Source: CAZOVB01 sp964583095 (GTDB lineage Bacteria > Planctomycetota > Phycisphaerae > SM23-33). Taken from it: a stretch of 64,000 bases of DNA. Both the position numbers and the translations under genes were made by a program. The notes beneath the pieces were generated by a model, which was given only the letters and a program-made list of their open reading frames with translations, was not told where the DNA came from and made no database searches. Positions within the stretch are counted from its first letter, which is position 1. Each line of letters opens with the position of its first letter. This document shows, piece by piece, positions 18,101 to 26,127 of this stretch. Location of the stretch: contig CAZOVB010000018.1 of the NCBI GenBank assembly GCA_964583095.1, positions 1 through 64,000 on the forward strand. Direction: 5' to 3'.

Positions 18101-20148
18101 GCCCGTCCTCCGGAAACCGACCCGTGTTCTATACAGGCCAGGAATCCCCCCATGGGCAGGCGAGGCACGGGTTCTCCCGGCGAGCGGTCCACGACCAGTC
18201 CCTCGATACGATCGTACTTGATTCTCATCGCCCCGGGGGCTGCCCAGTTGAAGCTCCGGGTCTGGACTGCCATTCGCTCAATCAGGCGCGTCGTTGCCAT
18301 GATCTGCGGATCCAGCCGGGACCAGTCCAGCCGGTCGAACGTGTCGATCGGCGTATCCAGCCGCATTCTTGGAGCGGAGGTCGTTGTCCAGGTGACGCCC
18401 ATGACACCGTAGTTGGAGACGTAGCCGGTCATGGCCGGCATGATGCCCACGACGGGTTCACCCAGGGATTTGCCTCCGCCGCCCTTGATATACGTCGTGT
18501 TGATGGCGACCTGTTCCTGCGGGGTCCAGATCTGGTCTTTCTCGTCCTTGATGACCCGTTCGATCCACTGACGGAACGGTTCGACCGGCTTGGCATCGTC
18601 CTGGCCCCAGTAGCTGGACATGGGGGTCATGCCGGCTGCGACACCCGCATCGCTGAGATCCACGGCAAGCAGGGCGCCGATCGCCTGGGACTCGGGATCC
18701 GAAATCGCCAGGGCCTCCAGGACTTCCCGGCGGATTTCGGCATGGCGGGCAAACCGTCGTTGCCAATTCAGTGCCTGGGCGTACTGAGTTTGAATACGTT
18801 GCCTGGCTTGGTGCCAAAGTCCCGCAGCCAACTGTCGAGATGTCTCGTTGGGAAAGTCGCCGCTCAGAAGGGCCTTTTCTGCCTGGAAGAACTGCGTTCG
18901 ACGCAAAGCGAGTTGATCGATCTTTTCCTGCAATTCCGGGCTGAGCCGCGTCTCCGGATCGTACTGGGCCAGACGCAACGGATGCATCTTTGTCTCGATC
19001 TCGATGACCTCACGAGCGGCTTCGTCCTTTACGTAAGGCTCCAGCGAGGCGAAGCGGGGATCGGAGAACGTAGCCAGCGGGTCGTTGCTTCGTTCCAGTT
19101 CCTGGCTCAGGGCCGCATCGGTCTTGTAGCGTTCCAGGCGTCCCTGGTGTTCCTCGCGGGAGGACCGGGTGTTCCGATTCGCCGGAGACAAAGTCAGAAA
19201 CGTCTCCCGGATGCCCTTCTGGTCGATCCCGAAGGCATCGAAGAACATGAACATCAATGGTTTGTCGGGTCGATTCCGGCTGTAGTGTCGCAGCAGATTG
19301 AGCATCATGGCCGAGTCGAGTGCGGCATCTGCCCCCGGGGCCAGGTCCGGGACGAAACTCATCGCATCCAACTGGGCGCCCAGGGCCAGGGCCTTTCTGC
19401 CGGTTCCGCCCCCCTCGGGCAGCACCAGGGCCAGGATGCATTTGCCCCCTTTGGGCCTCCACTGCACGTTGACATTCAGTGTTGCCTGCTGGATCTGCCC
19501 CTTGCGGAAGGCATCGGCCAGGGGGCCGTCGGGGACAAAGAATCGCGGAATATTCGCTGAGACCCGCAGGACATGGCTGACTGCGTCACGCGAATCCATT
19601 TCATCGCTTCCCAGAAGCACGATGGCTGCGGGCAGATCGTTCCAGACGCCTTGCCAGTTGTGTCGGCCGGTGACTTCCATTACGGCAATCTGACCCTTGA
19701 GACTGCGAGGCTTCCGCTGATGGGGCAGCCCCTGGGCAACATAGACACAATTGCCGCGGAGTCCTTCGGAGGGTGTCGTGCTGGGTCTGGCCCCGGCCGG
19801 GTAGACCGGGTAGACCCGGTGGGTGCCGCTCATGAGGCCCTGGTCGACGGTAAGTTCCGCCCGGGTGGTTTCGGGCATGACCACGGGCACTTCCAGTTCC
19901 CATACCTTCACGTCCGGAACGGCACGGACCTTCTGAATCATCTCTGCCAGCGCCTGCCGATGGCCCGGCGTGCCGACCACGCGGGAGGGGAAGGAGCTGA
20001 GCCATCGGGTGTCGCGATGGATGTTCTCCAGGTAGGGCCCTTGCTCGATGCGGCCCTGCTGGGCATGAACCCAGGTGGCAGCGCATAAAAGGCCCAGAGC
20101 AAAAACCGGAAGACGAAGTGAGCAGTTTCGGCGCATGGAGGTCATCAT
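15151..20148 (-). CDS. Giant fusion: degenerate M28-peptidase-like domain plus MacB/FtsX permease
   Basis: 1,665 residues from the ATG at 20148; a TTG 8 codons earlier is an alternative. A signal or anchor segment (LRLPVFALGLLCAATWVHAQ) precedes an M28-like domain (about 40-330, with SSFPSRVVGTPGHRQA). The first zinc motif reads GAQLDAM instead of GAHLD, and the catalytic Glu-Glu is replaced in FFDAFGIDQKG, so it is probably inactive. A second large extracytoplasmic region (about 330-950) is followed by transmembrane helices, a MacB-like extracytoplasmic domain, and an FtsX domain (IPLLIGGMMIFNTMLSSIAERKKEVYIYTSIGL). A soluble C-terminal domain of about 150 residues ends in a Gln-rich coil. 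The partner ATPase is probably the LolD-type protein at the end of the cluster. Confidence 0.8.
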   Translation of the reverse strand: MMTSMRRNCSLRLPVFALGLLCAATWVHAQQGRIEQGPYLENIHRDTRWLSSFPSRVVGTPGHRQALAEMIQKVRAVPDVKVWELEVPVVMPETTRAELTVDQGLMSGTHRVYPVYPAGARPSTTPSEGLRGNCVYVAQGLPHQRKPRSLKGQIAVMEVTGRHNWQGVWNDLPAAIVLLGSDEMDSRDAVSHVLRVSANIPRFFVPDGPLADAFRKGQIQQATLNVNVQWRPKGGKCILALVLPEGGGTGRKALALGAQLDAMSFVPDLAPGADAALDSAMMLNLLRHYSRNRPDKPLMFMFFDAFGIDQKGIRETFLTLSPANRNTRSSREEHQGRLERYKTDAALSQELERSNDPLATFSDPRFASLEPYVKDEAAREVIEIETKMHPLRLAQYDPETRLSPELQEKIDQLALRRTQFFQAEKALLSGDFPNETSRQLAAGLWHQARQRIQTQYAQALNWQRRFARHAEIRREVLEALAISDPESQAIGALLAVDLSDAGVAAGMTPMSSYWGQDDAKPVEPFRQWIERVIKDEKDQIWTPQEQVAINTTYIKGGGGKSLGEPVVGIMPAMTGYVSNYGVMGVTWTTTSAPRMRLDTPIDTFDRLDWSRLDPQIMATTRLIERMAVQTRSFNWAAPGAMRIKYDRIEGLVVDRSPGEPVPRLPMGGFLACIEHGSVSGGRAGLHWMDKVPGIRRQDWQFTGADGRFLFPTIHTHMRSDRSMYYLQAYRVEEDGRITRALDYKKAGKGLRLNTNIRGGTQPLRGVVFSCEEVSAVEFFDPRFLSPLTSLTVLDARRGTEPQRMNLTSYRGVTGCFLEPGVKWQFILRAGITRNRMALLNVMPSALESPLKLTDREVMAGFSTQKRTDLQQLHQSAVDLYRLDYMRLSKYREAGIHSQPIRKLQEKTDKLLGQARKAFEADDGRQYYANTTSALSNEIRAYQAVRDTASDVTRGAVFLLLMLVPFAWILERLVYATPHIYRQIGMSLAIFTVMALVLMSFHPAFKISGQPMMIVMAFAIIFMSLLVISVIYSKFESGLTELRSGHAETAAAKTSRGGVLLTAFRLGIANMRKRKLRTFLTAVTVVLITFSLLCFMSTSNYTGSREYDLDQPAGFTGVLVRQPGWRRLHEQSRIVLGAYVGDRYELAPRYWLSGGWGGTMKFRVRSRKTGNDYSFYGGLGLSGAEGSLTGLPDLLSYWDVFADQGGIYLPDSVAKQMQVRPRSDQGPGDILVFAGKDLELLGTFEPGMFDEQIRDMENVMLTPLDTGSVDKQRRQLINNRDVDVMASEMSSGAGLEDSSSLPRHSSRACCIVPAELMSDLELGSLQSLAAGTEDFASAQDLARKLSGLVAQPVYYGQKGKPVSVIASTPMAPSAPKSILIPLLIGGMMIFNTMLSSIAERKKEVYIYTSIGLAPLHVAVLFLAEAITYGLMGSVFGYVVGQGVATLLGNLDLLGGLTLNYSGTHAIAVMLMVMTVVILSSLVPAYLAGRLAAPSNEMSWKVPEPVDDTITDELPFTVTGRGAHGVLKYLYEYFDIHAEGAVGHFSTDDLHIFCHGEAGLERSGVEATVWLAPYDLGVRQQVRLTLHPTEEEEVYGMEAQLIRGSGQLGSFHQLNRKFLGDLRKQMLGWRRLRTRRVMEYIKEGEQLLEEAAQARAQQDQDPTQEQG

Positions 20149-20235
20149 ACCCAACTCGCAAGCATGGGCCAAACGGATGTCCGCCGGCCTGGAAATTCGA
20201 AAGGTCGCCAGGGGGTCAGGTTGTTTTTCAAAGGC

Positions 20236-22248
20236 TTAAACAGGCGCAAGTTGCAGTACCTGATACGGAAGGTCCAACAAGATTCGAACCGCCGGTTCGA
20301 TGGTCCAGAAGATGCCGGCAAAAACCTCTCCTATGATCGCTCCGAGCATGATGGGCACCGCCGTTCTGTACAGGCGGGCCCCCCCGAAACGAAGCAGCAT
20401 GATCTTGGCCAGCCAACCCAGGAAAACGCTGGCCCAGACGGCCCGGACAAACGTGGTATCGGCCAGCACAAGCCCGGCCGGGTGGATCGGCCAGACAGCG
20501 CTTCGAAGGCACAGGATTTCCAGAATGATTGCCAGGATCGCGCCAAAGCCCATGTGCCCCCAGCCGGAGAAGACCGGTGCGTCGGTTCGGCCACTTTGAA
20601 GGGTGAGCATCTGCCGAGTAGCCTGGTGAAACAGGCCAACCGAGTTGCTTCCGATCATCTGTCGGCCATCGAGGGTGCTGATGTTCCGGTACGCTCCCGA
20701 GAGGTGCATCGCCCCCGCGACAAAAAGTCCGACCACCAGCAGGCCCAGGACCGCGATGGCCAGGTTGCTTCGCCGGCGGGGGGTGGACCGCTCGTCCAGG
20801 GCCAGGCCGTGCATCCCGATGGCTGCCAGGGATACCTGCGAGAGTGTCAGGAACATGACACTGATCACCCGCGCGAAGTACATGGTTGAAAGGGTCACCC
20901 ATTTGGCAGGCATCAGGTTCAAAAACAGAATGTGGTCTCGGTTGGAGGAGCCGGGCCCAAGCTGAAGGAACGGCATGCCGGTCTCGGCCAGGACGCGGGA
21001 AATGATCAGCGTGGTCATAAACGCAAAAATCGTGAAGATCAGCGACCAGACCGGCGGGACATTGGCCCAGATGAGCCAGGCGAAGATCCCTCCGGCCCCG
21101 GCCAGGAGCATCAGGAGGGCTTTGAGGTCCTGTCCCCACTCGGCCCGATTTCTGCCCTTTGGTCCGGCCAGGGAGGCAAAGACCTGTGCCCATCGCTTCC
21201 GGCCCAGGTAGATCACGAAGCAGGCAACCGCAATGGTGGCGCCGAAACGCTGATAGTCGATCGTGTCTCCGCGATAGGGGGGATTGTAGCTCTTGCCGAT
21301 CATCTCGTAGAAGGCGTAGCCGACGGTGAAGAACCAGATCGAAAAGCCGATACGCCCGGGCATGAAAAAGGCCACGCCGAAAAACAGGAATGTTAACTGC
21401 GACCTCTTCACGTAGATGGGCATATTGCGAAGCGGGTCCTCGGTGAACAGCCGCGACAGATCCCATTTGAGCGGCACGGCTGGGACCGCGTCTGGGTAAT
21501 ACTGATTGTAGCCGCTGAGCAGATGAAGGAGAAAGACGATCGTGGCAGCAATCCAGAAGCCCTTGTATCGCAACATCGGTGGCAGAAGGTGTTTCTTGCC
21601 GGGGTCCTCTACCAGAGACTCATAGACGTTTAGAAGCGGGAAGGGCAGGCGCTCGTTTCGGCGCCACTGAGGCAGGACGATGAGGACCAGCCCCATCATC
21701 ATCATCCAGGAGGCGAAAATCAGCAGACCCCAGAGCAGGGCGGGGTCTTGCCAGTTGCTCCAGGGAATGGGCTGATCGGCCGGCAGGGAGTTGAGCATGG
21801 CCCGGGCATCGTAAATATCCGCACCGTAGCCGACGGTATCCGGCCAGAGCCTGGCGGGGATCTCCGCCTCTTTGTACGCCTTGTCCCAACCCTCGTTTTT
21901 TGCCACCTCGATGGGGTACTGATTGATGGCGTAGGGCATGTGCCCCAGCATGCCGCTTCCCGGGACCACGCTGGCCGCCAGGAGGATAAACGCGATGACA
22001 GCAAGCTGGGTGCGCCCATATCCCCTGAGCCCGGCCAGACGCAGCAAAGGATTGATAACCAGGACCAGCAGGAGCAGCAGAGCCACAGCGGCCACGGGCA
22101 GGTAGCTGTCGGCGAGTTGAACTCCTCCGATAACCTTGTTGTTGTAGGGCACCGCCACCCAAAGGACCAGCGCTGCCAGGAGTCCTGTAAGAAAGGCCAC
22201 GAACAAGGCGGGCCAACTCATCCGTGTGCTCGGGGTGGTATCGGGCAA
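20236..22248 (-). CDS. Polytopic membrane protein, DUF6785/DUF6784-like (second copy)
   Basis: 670 residues with about 15 hydrophobic segments. It has an NERLPFPLLNVYESL motif (about 200) comparable to VEELPFP in its neighbour, an extracytoplasmic loop rich in Trp and Tyr, and the segment RSQLTFLFFGVAFFMPGRIGFSIWFF typical of DUF6785 proteins. The annotated start is a TTG at 22248 with AAAGGCGAG upstream; an ATG at 22221 also fits the first helix. It lies 69 bases after the AtpZ-like gene and about 90 bases before the giant permease start, so one transcript for the cluster is likely. The substrate is unknown. Confidence 0.65.
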   Translation of the reverse strand: MPDTTPSTRMSWPALFVAFLTGLLAALVLWVAVPYNNKVIGGVQLADSYLPVAAVALLLLLVLVINPLLRLAGLRGYGRTQLAVIAFILLAASVVPGSGMLGHMPYAINQYPIEVAKNEGWDKAYKEAEIPARLWPDTVGYGADIYDARAMLNSLPADQPIPWSNWQDPALLWGLLIFASWMMMMGLVLIVLPQWRRNERLPFPLLNVYESLVEDPGKKHLLPPMLRYKGFWIAATIVFLLHLLSGYNQYYPDAVPAVPLKWDLSRLFTEDPLRNMPIYVKRSQLTFLFFGVAFFMPGRIGFSIWFFTVGYAFYEMIGKSYNPPYRGDTIDYQRFGATIAVACFVIYLGRKRWAQVFASLAGPKGRNRAEWGQDLKALLMLLAGAGGIFAWLIWANVPPVWSLIFTIFAFMTTLIISRVLAETGMPFLQLGPGSSNRDHILFLNLMPAKWVTLSTMYFARVISVMFLTLSQVSLAAIGMHGLALDERSTPRRRSNLAIAVLGLLVVGLFVAGAMHLSGAYRNISTLDGRQMIGSNSVGLFHQATRQMLTLQSGRTDAPVFSGWGHMGFGAILAIILEILCLRSAVWPIHPAGLVLADTTFVRAVWASVFLGWLAKIMLLRFGGARLYRTAVPIMLGAIIGEVFAGIFWTIEPAVRILLDLPYQVLQLAPV

Positions 22249-22317
22249 CGACTCGCCTTTCGATTTGCTGGTTGTGGTTAAGAAATGTAACGTCGATCGG
22301 TCGCGTGAGTTTCGCGG

Positions 22318-22593
22318 CTAATCTCCGTTGTCGGTTGAAACCGGTTTCTCCGTGGTCGAGTGACTCTGGCGGCGCTGTGTTTCCTGATCGACCAGGCGCT
22401 TTTCGATCCGAATCAGGATCCACAGGCCCAGGAAAAACCCGACGATCGCCCCCAGGACGCTGAAACCGGGGTACAAACCCGTCCAGCGGTCCAGAAGCCA
22501 CCCCAGGCCCATCAGTACCAGAACCGGGAGGATGAAAGCTTTCCCCGCGACACTGTACTGCAGCCAGGGCTTGCGATCGGGTTTCTCGGTCAT
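22318..22593 (-). CDS. AtpZ/AtpI-like small membrane protein
   Basis: 91 residues with two transmembrane helices (FILPVLVLMGLGWLLDRWTGLYP and FSVLGAIVGFFLGLWILIRI). The GWLLDRWTGLYPGFSVLGAIVG stretch is typical of AtpZ/AtpI proteins, which assist F-type ATP synthase assembly or magnesium/calcium handling. No atp gene is visible here; it is divergent from hisC and heads the minus-strand cluster. It may be a stray assembly factor or may have been recruited by the downstream transporters. Confidence 0.7.
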   Translation of the reverse strand: MTEKPDRKPWLQYSVAGKAFILPVLVLMGLGWLLDRWTGLYPGFSVLGAIVGFFLGLWILIRIEKRLVDQETQRRQSHSTTEKPVSTDNGD

Positions 22594-22825
22594 CGGCGCA
22601 TCTTCTCAGGCCTCGAAGGATCAGGATCCGCGTGGATATCCAATACAGGACCTCAGGCCGGAAGTCAATACCCGGGAGCATTTCGCGCCTCTTCGAGGCG
22701 AATCATCGGGAAGCCCAAATGGGGATACACAAAGCCTTCGGGTTTCGATACACTCTCTGCCTGCGATCGAAAGCCCGGACGATTGCCGATTCCTGCTTCC
22801 GGGCTCAGTGCATTGTTGAGCAAGA

Positions 22826-23872
22826 ATGACCAACTTCAAACCCAACATTGAGTCCATGAACGCCTACATTCCCGGCGAGCAGCCCGGCCCGGGTCAGTCG
22901 GTGATCAAGCTCAATACCAACGAGAATCCGTATCCACCCTCCCCACGGGTTCGGGAGGTCCTGCGGGACTTCGACACCGCCATGCTTCGAAGATATGGCG
23001 ACGCCATGGCCGACGTCTTCCGAAACGCGGTCAGCGAACATCTGGGAATCCCCCGCCAGTGGATCCTGCCCGGAAACGGCAGCGACGACGTGATTGTCAT
23101 GCTGGCCCGGGCCTGTCTGGGCCCCGGCAGAGCCGTGGCCTATCCTTCCCCGACCTTCGGGTTCTACTTCACCCAGGGCCAGGTTGAGGATGCCCCGATC
23201 ATCGAAATCCCCTACGACGAATCACTTGAACTGCCCGTGGAGAAACTCATCGAGGCCGGGGCGACGCTGACCTTCGTGGCCAATCCGGACAGTCCGACCG
23301 GTGCCTGGGTGGACAACGACGCGCTGAACCACCTGGCCGGCAATGTTGCAGGTCTGTTGGTGGTCGATGAGGCGTATGTGGATTTTGCCCCCACCAGCGC
23401 GCTGGAACTGATGGACAGGCATGACAATCTGGTGCTGCTGCGGACCTTGTCCAAGGGCTACAGCCTGGCCGGGCTGCGGATGGGTTACGGCATCTGCAAG
23501 CCGGCATTGATGCAGCAGTTGCTCAAGGTCAAGCAGATTTACAACGTGGACACACTGGCAGCGGCACTCGCTGCCGCAGCCGTCAGTGATCAAGAGTACA
23601 AAAACGATTGCGCCAGGCGCATCGTCGAGTCCCGCACGCGCCTGTCCGAGGGGTTGGAGGGCCTCGGCTGGAAGCTCTGGCCTTCCCGGGCGAATTTCCT
23701 GCTGGCCAGACCTCCCAAAGCCGATCCGGAGCGCATCGCAGAGGCTCTCAAGCGCAAAGGCATTTACATCCGATACTTCCAGAAGGGAGTCGTTGCCGAT
23801 AAGTTGCGAATCACCGTGGGCAGCGAGGACGAAAATCGGCAGCTTCTGGCTGCTCTAGAGGAGATAGACTGA
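22826..23872 (+). CDS. hisC: Histidinol-phosphate aminotransferase
   Basis: 348 residues, a typical length. It transfers an amino group from glutamate to imidazole-acetol phosphate in histidine synthesis, using PLP. The fold-type I landmarks are present: NTNENPYPPSP near the N-terminus, NPDSPTGAWVD, LLVVDEAYVDFAP with the PLP-binding Asp, and TLSKGYSLAGLRMGYG with the Schiff-base Lys. The stop is 1 base before the hisB ATG, so the two are translationally coupled. The 232-base region upstream is shared with the divergent AtpZ-like gene and should hold both promoters. Confidence 0.92.
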   Translation: MTNFKPNIESMNAYIPGEQPGPGQSVIKLNTNENPYPPSPRVREVLRDFDTAMLRRYGDAMADVFRNAVSEHLGIPRQWILPGNGSDDVIVMLARACLGPGRAVAYPSPTFGFYFTQGQVEDAPIIEIPYDESLELPVEKLIEAGATLTFVANPDSPTGAWVDNDALNHLAGNVAGLLVVDEAYVDFAPTSALELMDRHDNLVLLRTLSKGYSLAGLRMGYGICKPALMQQLLKVKQIYNVDTLAAALAAAAVSDQEYKNDCARRIVESRTRLSEGLEGLGWKLWPSRANFLLARPPKADPERIAEALKRKGIYIRYFQKGVVADKLRITVGSEDENRQLLAALEEID

Positions 23873-23873
23873 C

Positions 23874-24467
23874 ATGACCGAGCCCAGGGCCAGCGTTGAA
23901 AGAAAGACGCGGGAGACGCAGATCAAGGTGGATCTGACCCTTCGGGGCCGGGGCAGGACCTCCTGCAATACCGGGATCGGATTTCTTGATCACATGCTCG
24001 ATCACCTGGGAAAGCACAGCCTGTGCGATCTGAGCGTCGAGGCCTCGGGCGATCTGGAAGTGGACGACCACCACACCGTCGAGGATGTGGGGATCTGCAT
24101 CGGAGAGGCCCTGGCCCAGGCCATCGGCGACAAGAAAGGCATCTACCGGTACGGGTGGGCCTCGGTGCCCATGGATGAAACACTGGCCAATGTCTCTCTG
24201 GATCTTTCGGGCAGGGCGGTGCTGGTGTTCCGGGTGTCGTTTGCCTCGAATAGAATCGGCAGCTTCGATACGCAGCTCGTCGAGGAGTTCTGTCGCGCCC
24301 TGGCCGGCGCTGCGCGGATGAATCTCCATGTGAACGTGCCCTACGGAGGCAACGATCACCACGTGGCCGAGGCGATCTTCAAGGCCCTTGCCCAGGCGCT
24401 TCGCCGGGCGGTGCAGGTGGATCCGGACCGACCGGAAGAAATCGCCTCCACCAAGGGCTCGCTCTGA
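23874..24467 (+). CDS. hisB: Imidazoleglycerol-phosphate dehydratase
   Basis: 197 residues, the size of monofunctional IGPD. It dehydrates imidazole-glycerol phosphate, the step directly before HisC. The di-manganese ligands are in FLDHMLDH and DDHHTVED, repeated pseudo-symmetrically in NDHHVAEAIFKALAQALR. No phosphatase domain is fused; a separate PHP phosphatase at 50995-51657 could supply histidinol phosphatase activity. A bidirectional-type hairpin follows the gene. Confidence 0.95.
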   Translation: MTEPRASVERKTRETQIKVDLTLRGRGRTSCNTGIGFLDHMLDHLGKHSLCDLSVEASGDLEVDDHHTVEDVGICIGEALAQAIGDKKGIYRYGWASVPMDETLANVSLDLSGRAVLVFRVSFASNRIGSFDTQLVEEFCRALAGAARMNLHVNVPYGGNDHHVAEAIFKALAQALRRAVQVDPDRPEEIASTKGSL

Positions 24468-24487
24468 GCGTAACGCGAGGCGCATGA

Positions 24488-24522
24488 CAAACCCCCCGGC
24501 GATGCGGGGGGCTTGGGGTTTG
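24488..24522. terminator. Bidirectional hairpin between hisB and the aldo/keto reductase
   Basis: Outer arms CAAACCCC (24488-24495) and GGGGTTTG (24515-24522) can pair; an alternative stem joins C6 (24492-24497) and G6 (24506-24511). It lies between two converging genes, so it probably ends both transcripts. Flanking T-runs are short. Confidence 0.6.
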
Positions 24523-24552
24523 CGTCCTTGCCGGGATTTTCCGCCCGGAGAA

Positions 24553-25470
24553 TTATCCGGCGTCTTCGGCGGTCACACCGGCTGAATCCAGTCGCTTTTT
24601 GGCTTCTGCATAGACGTCGTCGCTGAGGGGGCCCTTTTCGGCCACCGAGATGTTATTCTTCAGGTGCTCGGGGTTGAGCGTACCGACGATGGTCGTGTGG
24701 CATTGCGGGTGGCTCAGCGTGTAGCGGAGCATGAAGTCCGTCCGCGACTGGCCCTGTTCGAGCAACTCGTCGAGCTTGGCTTTCTCCCAGGCGGCCCATT
24801 TCTGTTCCGGGCCCTGTCCCTCGCCGGGTTCGCCCTTGGCCACGCCGCCGCGGATGATCACCCCCGCACCGGCCTGGCCGACTTTGCTGATCCAGTTTTC
24901 ATGGGTCCGCTCCAGAGCGGAGTAGGGGATCTGGAATGTGTCGAAGACATCCCAGGAAAGGTAGGTCCCGATATGCGGACTGGTCGTGCTGATCCCGATG
25001 AACTTGCACGCGCCGGCCTCGCGCAGCTCCTTGAGCGTATCGACGATCTTGTTTTCTTCGATCACCTCGGGCGCTGGATTGTGAAGCTGCAGGATCTCCA
25101 CCTGCTCGGTTTCCATGAGCATCAGCGACTCGGCGATGTTCCTATAGAGATTGTCATTGGTGAACACGTGGGGAGTGCCGTTCTTCTCGGCCCCGAAGAC
25201 CACGTGGCAACCGCACTTGGTGGCCAGGTAGTAGTCGTCGCGGCGCTGGGCGATGTGGCGTCCGATGTACATCTCGCTCTTGCCGTAGTCGTTGGCGGTG
25301 TCGATGAAGTTGATTCCCGAATCAACCACGGCCTTGAGGATGGTTTTGGCCTGGTCATCGGTGACCGGTCGGCCTCCCCAGATCTTCCGGCCTCGAACTT
25401 CCATCGCTCCGTAGCCGAGTTGAGTGACTTCCAGTCCGGTGCGTCCAAGTTTCTTCTTCGGTAGTGCCAT
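24553..25470 (-). CDS. Aldo/keto reductase
   Basis: 305 residues, a TIM-barrel NADPH-dependent oxidoreductase. The tetrad is visible: Asp and Tyr in IDTANDYGKSE, Lys in YYLATKCGC, and His in LQLHNP. The N-terminus KLGRTGLEVTQLGYGAMEVRG is typical of the general-oxidoreductase branch (YdhF/YhdN-like) rather than vertebrate-type reductases. It ends AKKRLDSAGVTAEDAG and has no Fe-S cysteines. It is convergent with hisB and divergent from the zincin gene. The physiological substrate is unknown. Confidence 0.88.
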   Translation of the reverse strand: MALPKKKLGRTGLEVTQLGYGAMEVRGRKIWGGRPVTDDQAKTILKAVVDSGINFIDTANDYGKSEMYIGRHIAQRRDDYYLATKCGCHVVFGAEKNGTPHVFTNDNLYRNIAESLMLMETEQVEILQLHNPAPEVIEENKIVDTLKELREAGACKFIGISTTSPHIGTYLSWDVFDTFQIPYSALERTHENWISKVGQAGAGVIIRGGVAKGEPGEGQGPEQKWAAWEKAKLDELLEQGQSRTDFMLRYTLSHPQCHTTIVGTLNPEHLKNNISVAEKGPLSDDVYAEAKKRLDSAGVTAEDAG

Positions 25471-25500
25471 GAAGGCCTCCTTTTGAGGGCTGTCAAATTG

Positions 25501-25532
25501 TTCCGCAGATTATCAAGACAAGGCTTGCGGAA
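25501..25532. promoter_or_regulatory. Inverted repeat in the reductase/zincin divergent region
   Basis: Perfect 7-bp arms TTCCGCA (25501-25507) and TGCGGAA (25526-25532) are separated by 18 bases, 31 bases upstream of the reductase start. On the minus strand a GATAAT sequence sits between the arms and could be a -10 box, so the repeat may be an operator for the reductase. No -35 was convincing. Confidence 0.3.
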
Positions 25533-25686
25533 TTCATTCAAACGTTTTGCCGTGAGATTGCAAGCCCAAACCGCTTGTGGAGAATGGTATGCGCGCTGGA
25601 TCGGCCGTTGCAAGACTCGCATTCCGGCTGTCGGGCGCCTGCCGAGACGCTATCCTACCAGGAGCTGAACCAGTACAGGAAGCCCC

Positions 25687-26088
25687 ATGAAGATCGACAA
25701 GCAGATGCGGGAGATGTTCGATAAGACCCTCGAGCAGGAGATCCAGTCCCTGCCCCCCGAGATCGCTCAGCGTATCGAGGAGGTTTTCGTCAATGCCCTG
25801 GACGCACCGAGCACCGAGCAGCTCAGCCGCCTGGAGACGACCCGGCCCGAGGACCTGCTGGGCACGTACACCGGCGTGCCTCTGACCCGCAGAGGGGTGC
25901 AGGACTCCATGCGCCTGCCCGATACCATCGTGCTGTTTCGACTTGGGATTCTTCTCAGAAGCCGCAGGTCAGGCGGGGGCATTGATGAACAAAAGCTTCG
26001 CAGGCTGATTCGCAAGACGCTCCTGCACGAAATCGGGCACCTGCACGGATTGGACGAGCAGGACCTGGCCGACTACGGGTACGGCTGA
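25687..26088 (+). CDS. Small zincin-like metallopeptidase (PF06262 type)
   Basis: 133 residues, a normal length for this family of minimal cytoplasmic zincins of unknown substrate. The zinc motif HEIGHLHGLDEQDL (HExxHxxGxxD) lies at the C-terminus, residues about 115-128, as is usual. No signal peptide or membrane segment. The gene stands alone; GAAGCCCC lies before the ATG and no strong ribosome-binding site was seen. Confidence 0.8.
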   Translation: MKIDKQMREMFDKTLEQEIQSLPPEIAQRIEEVFVNALDAPSTEQLSRLETTRPEDLLGTYTGVPLTRRGVQDSMRLPDTIVLFRLGILLRSRRSGGGIDEQKLRRLIRKTLLHEIGHLHGLDEQDLADYGYG

Positions 26089-26127
26089 GCAGCCCAGCCC
26101 GGAGTTCTGTCTTCCGTTGCGGTGTCC

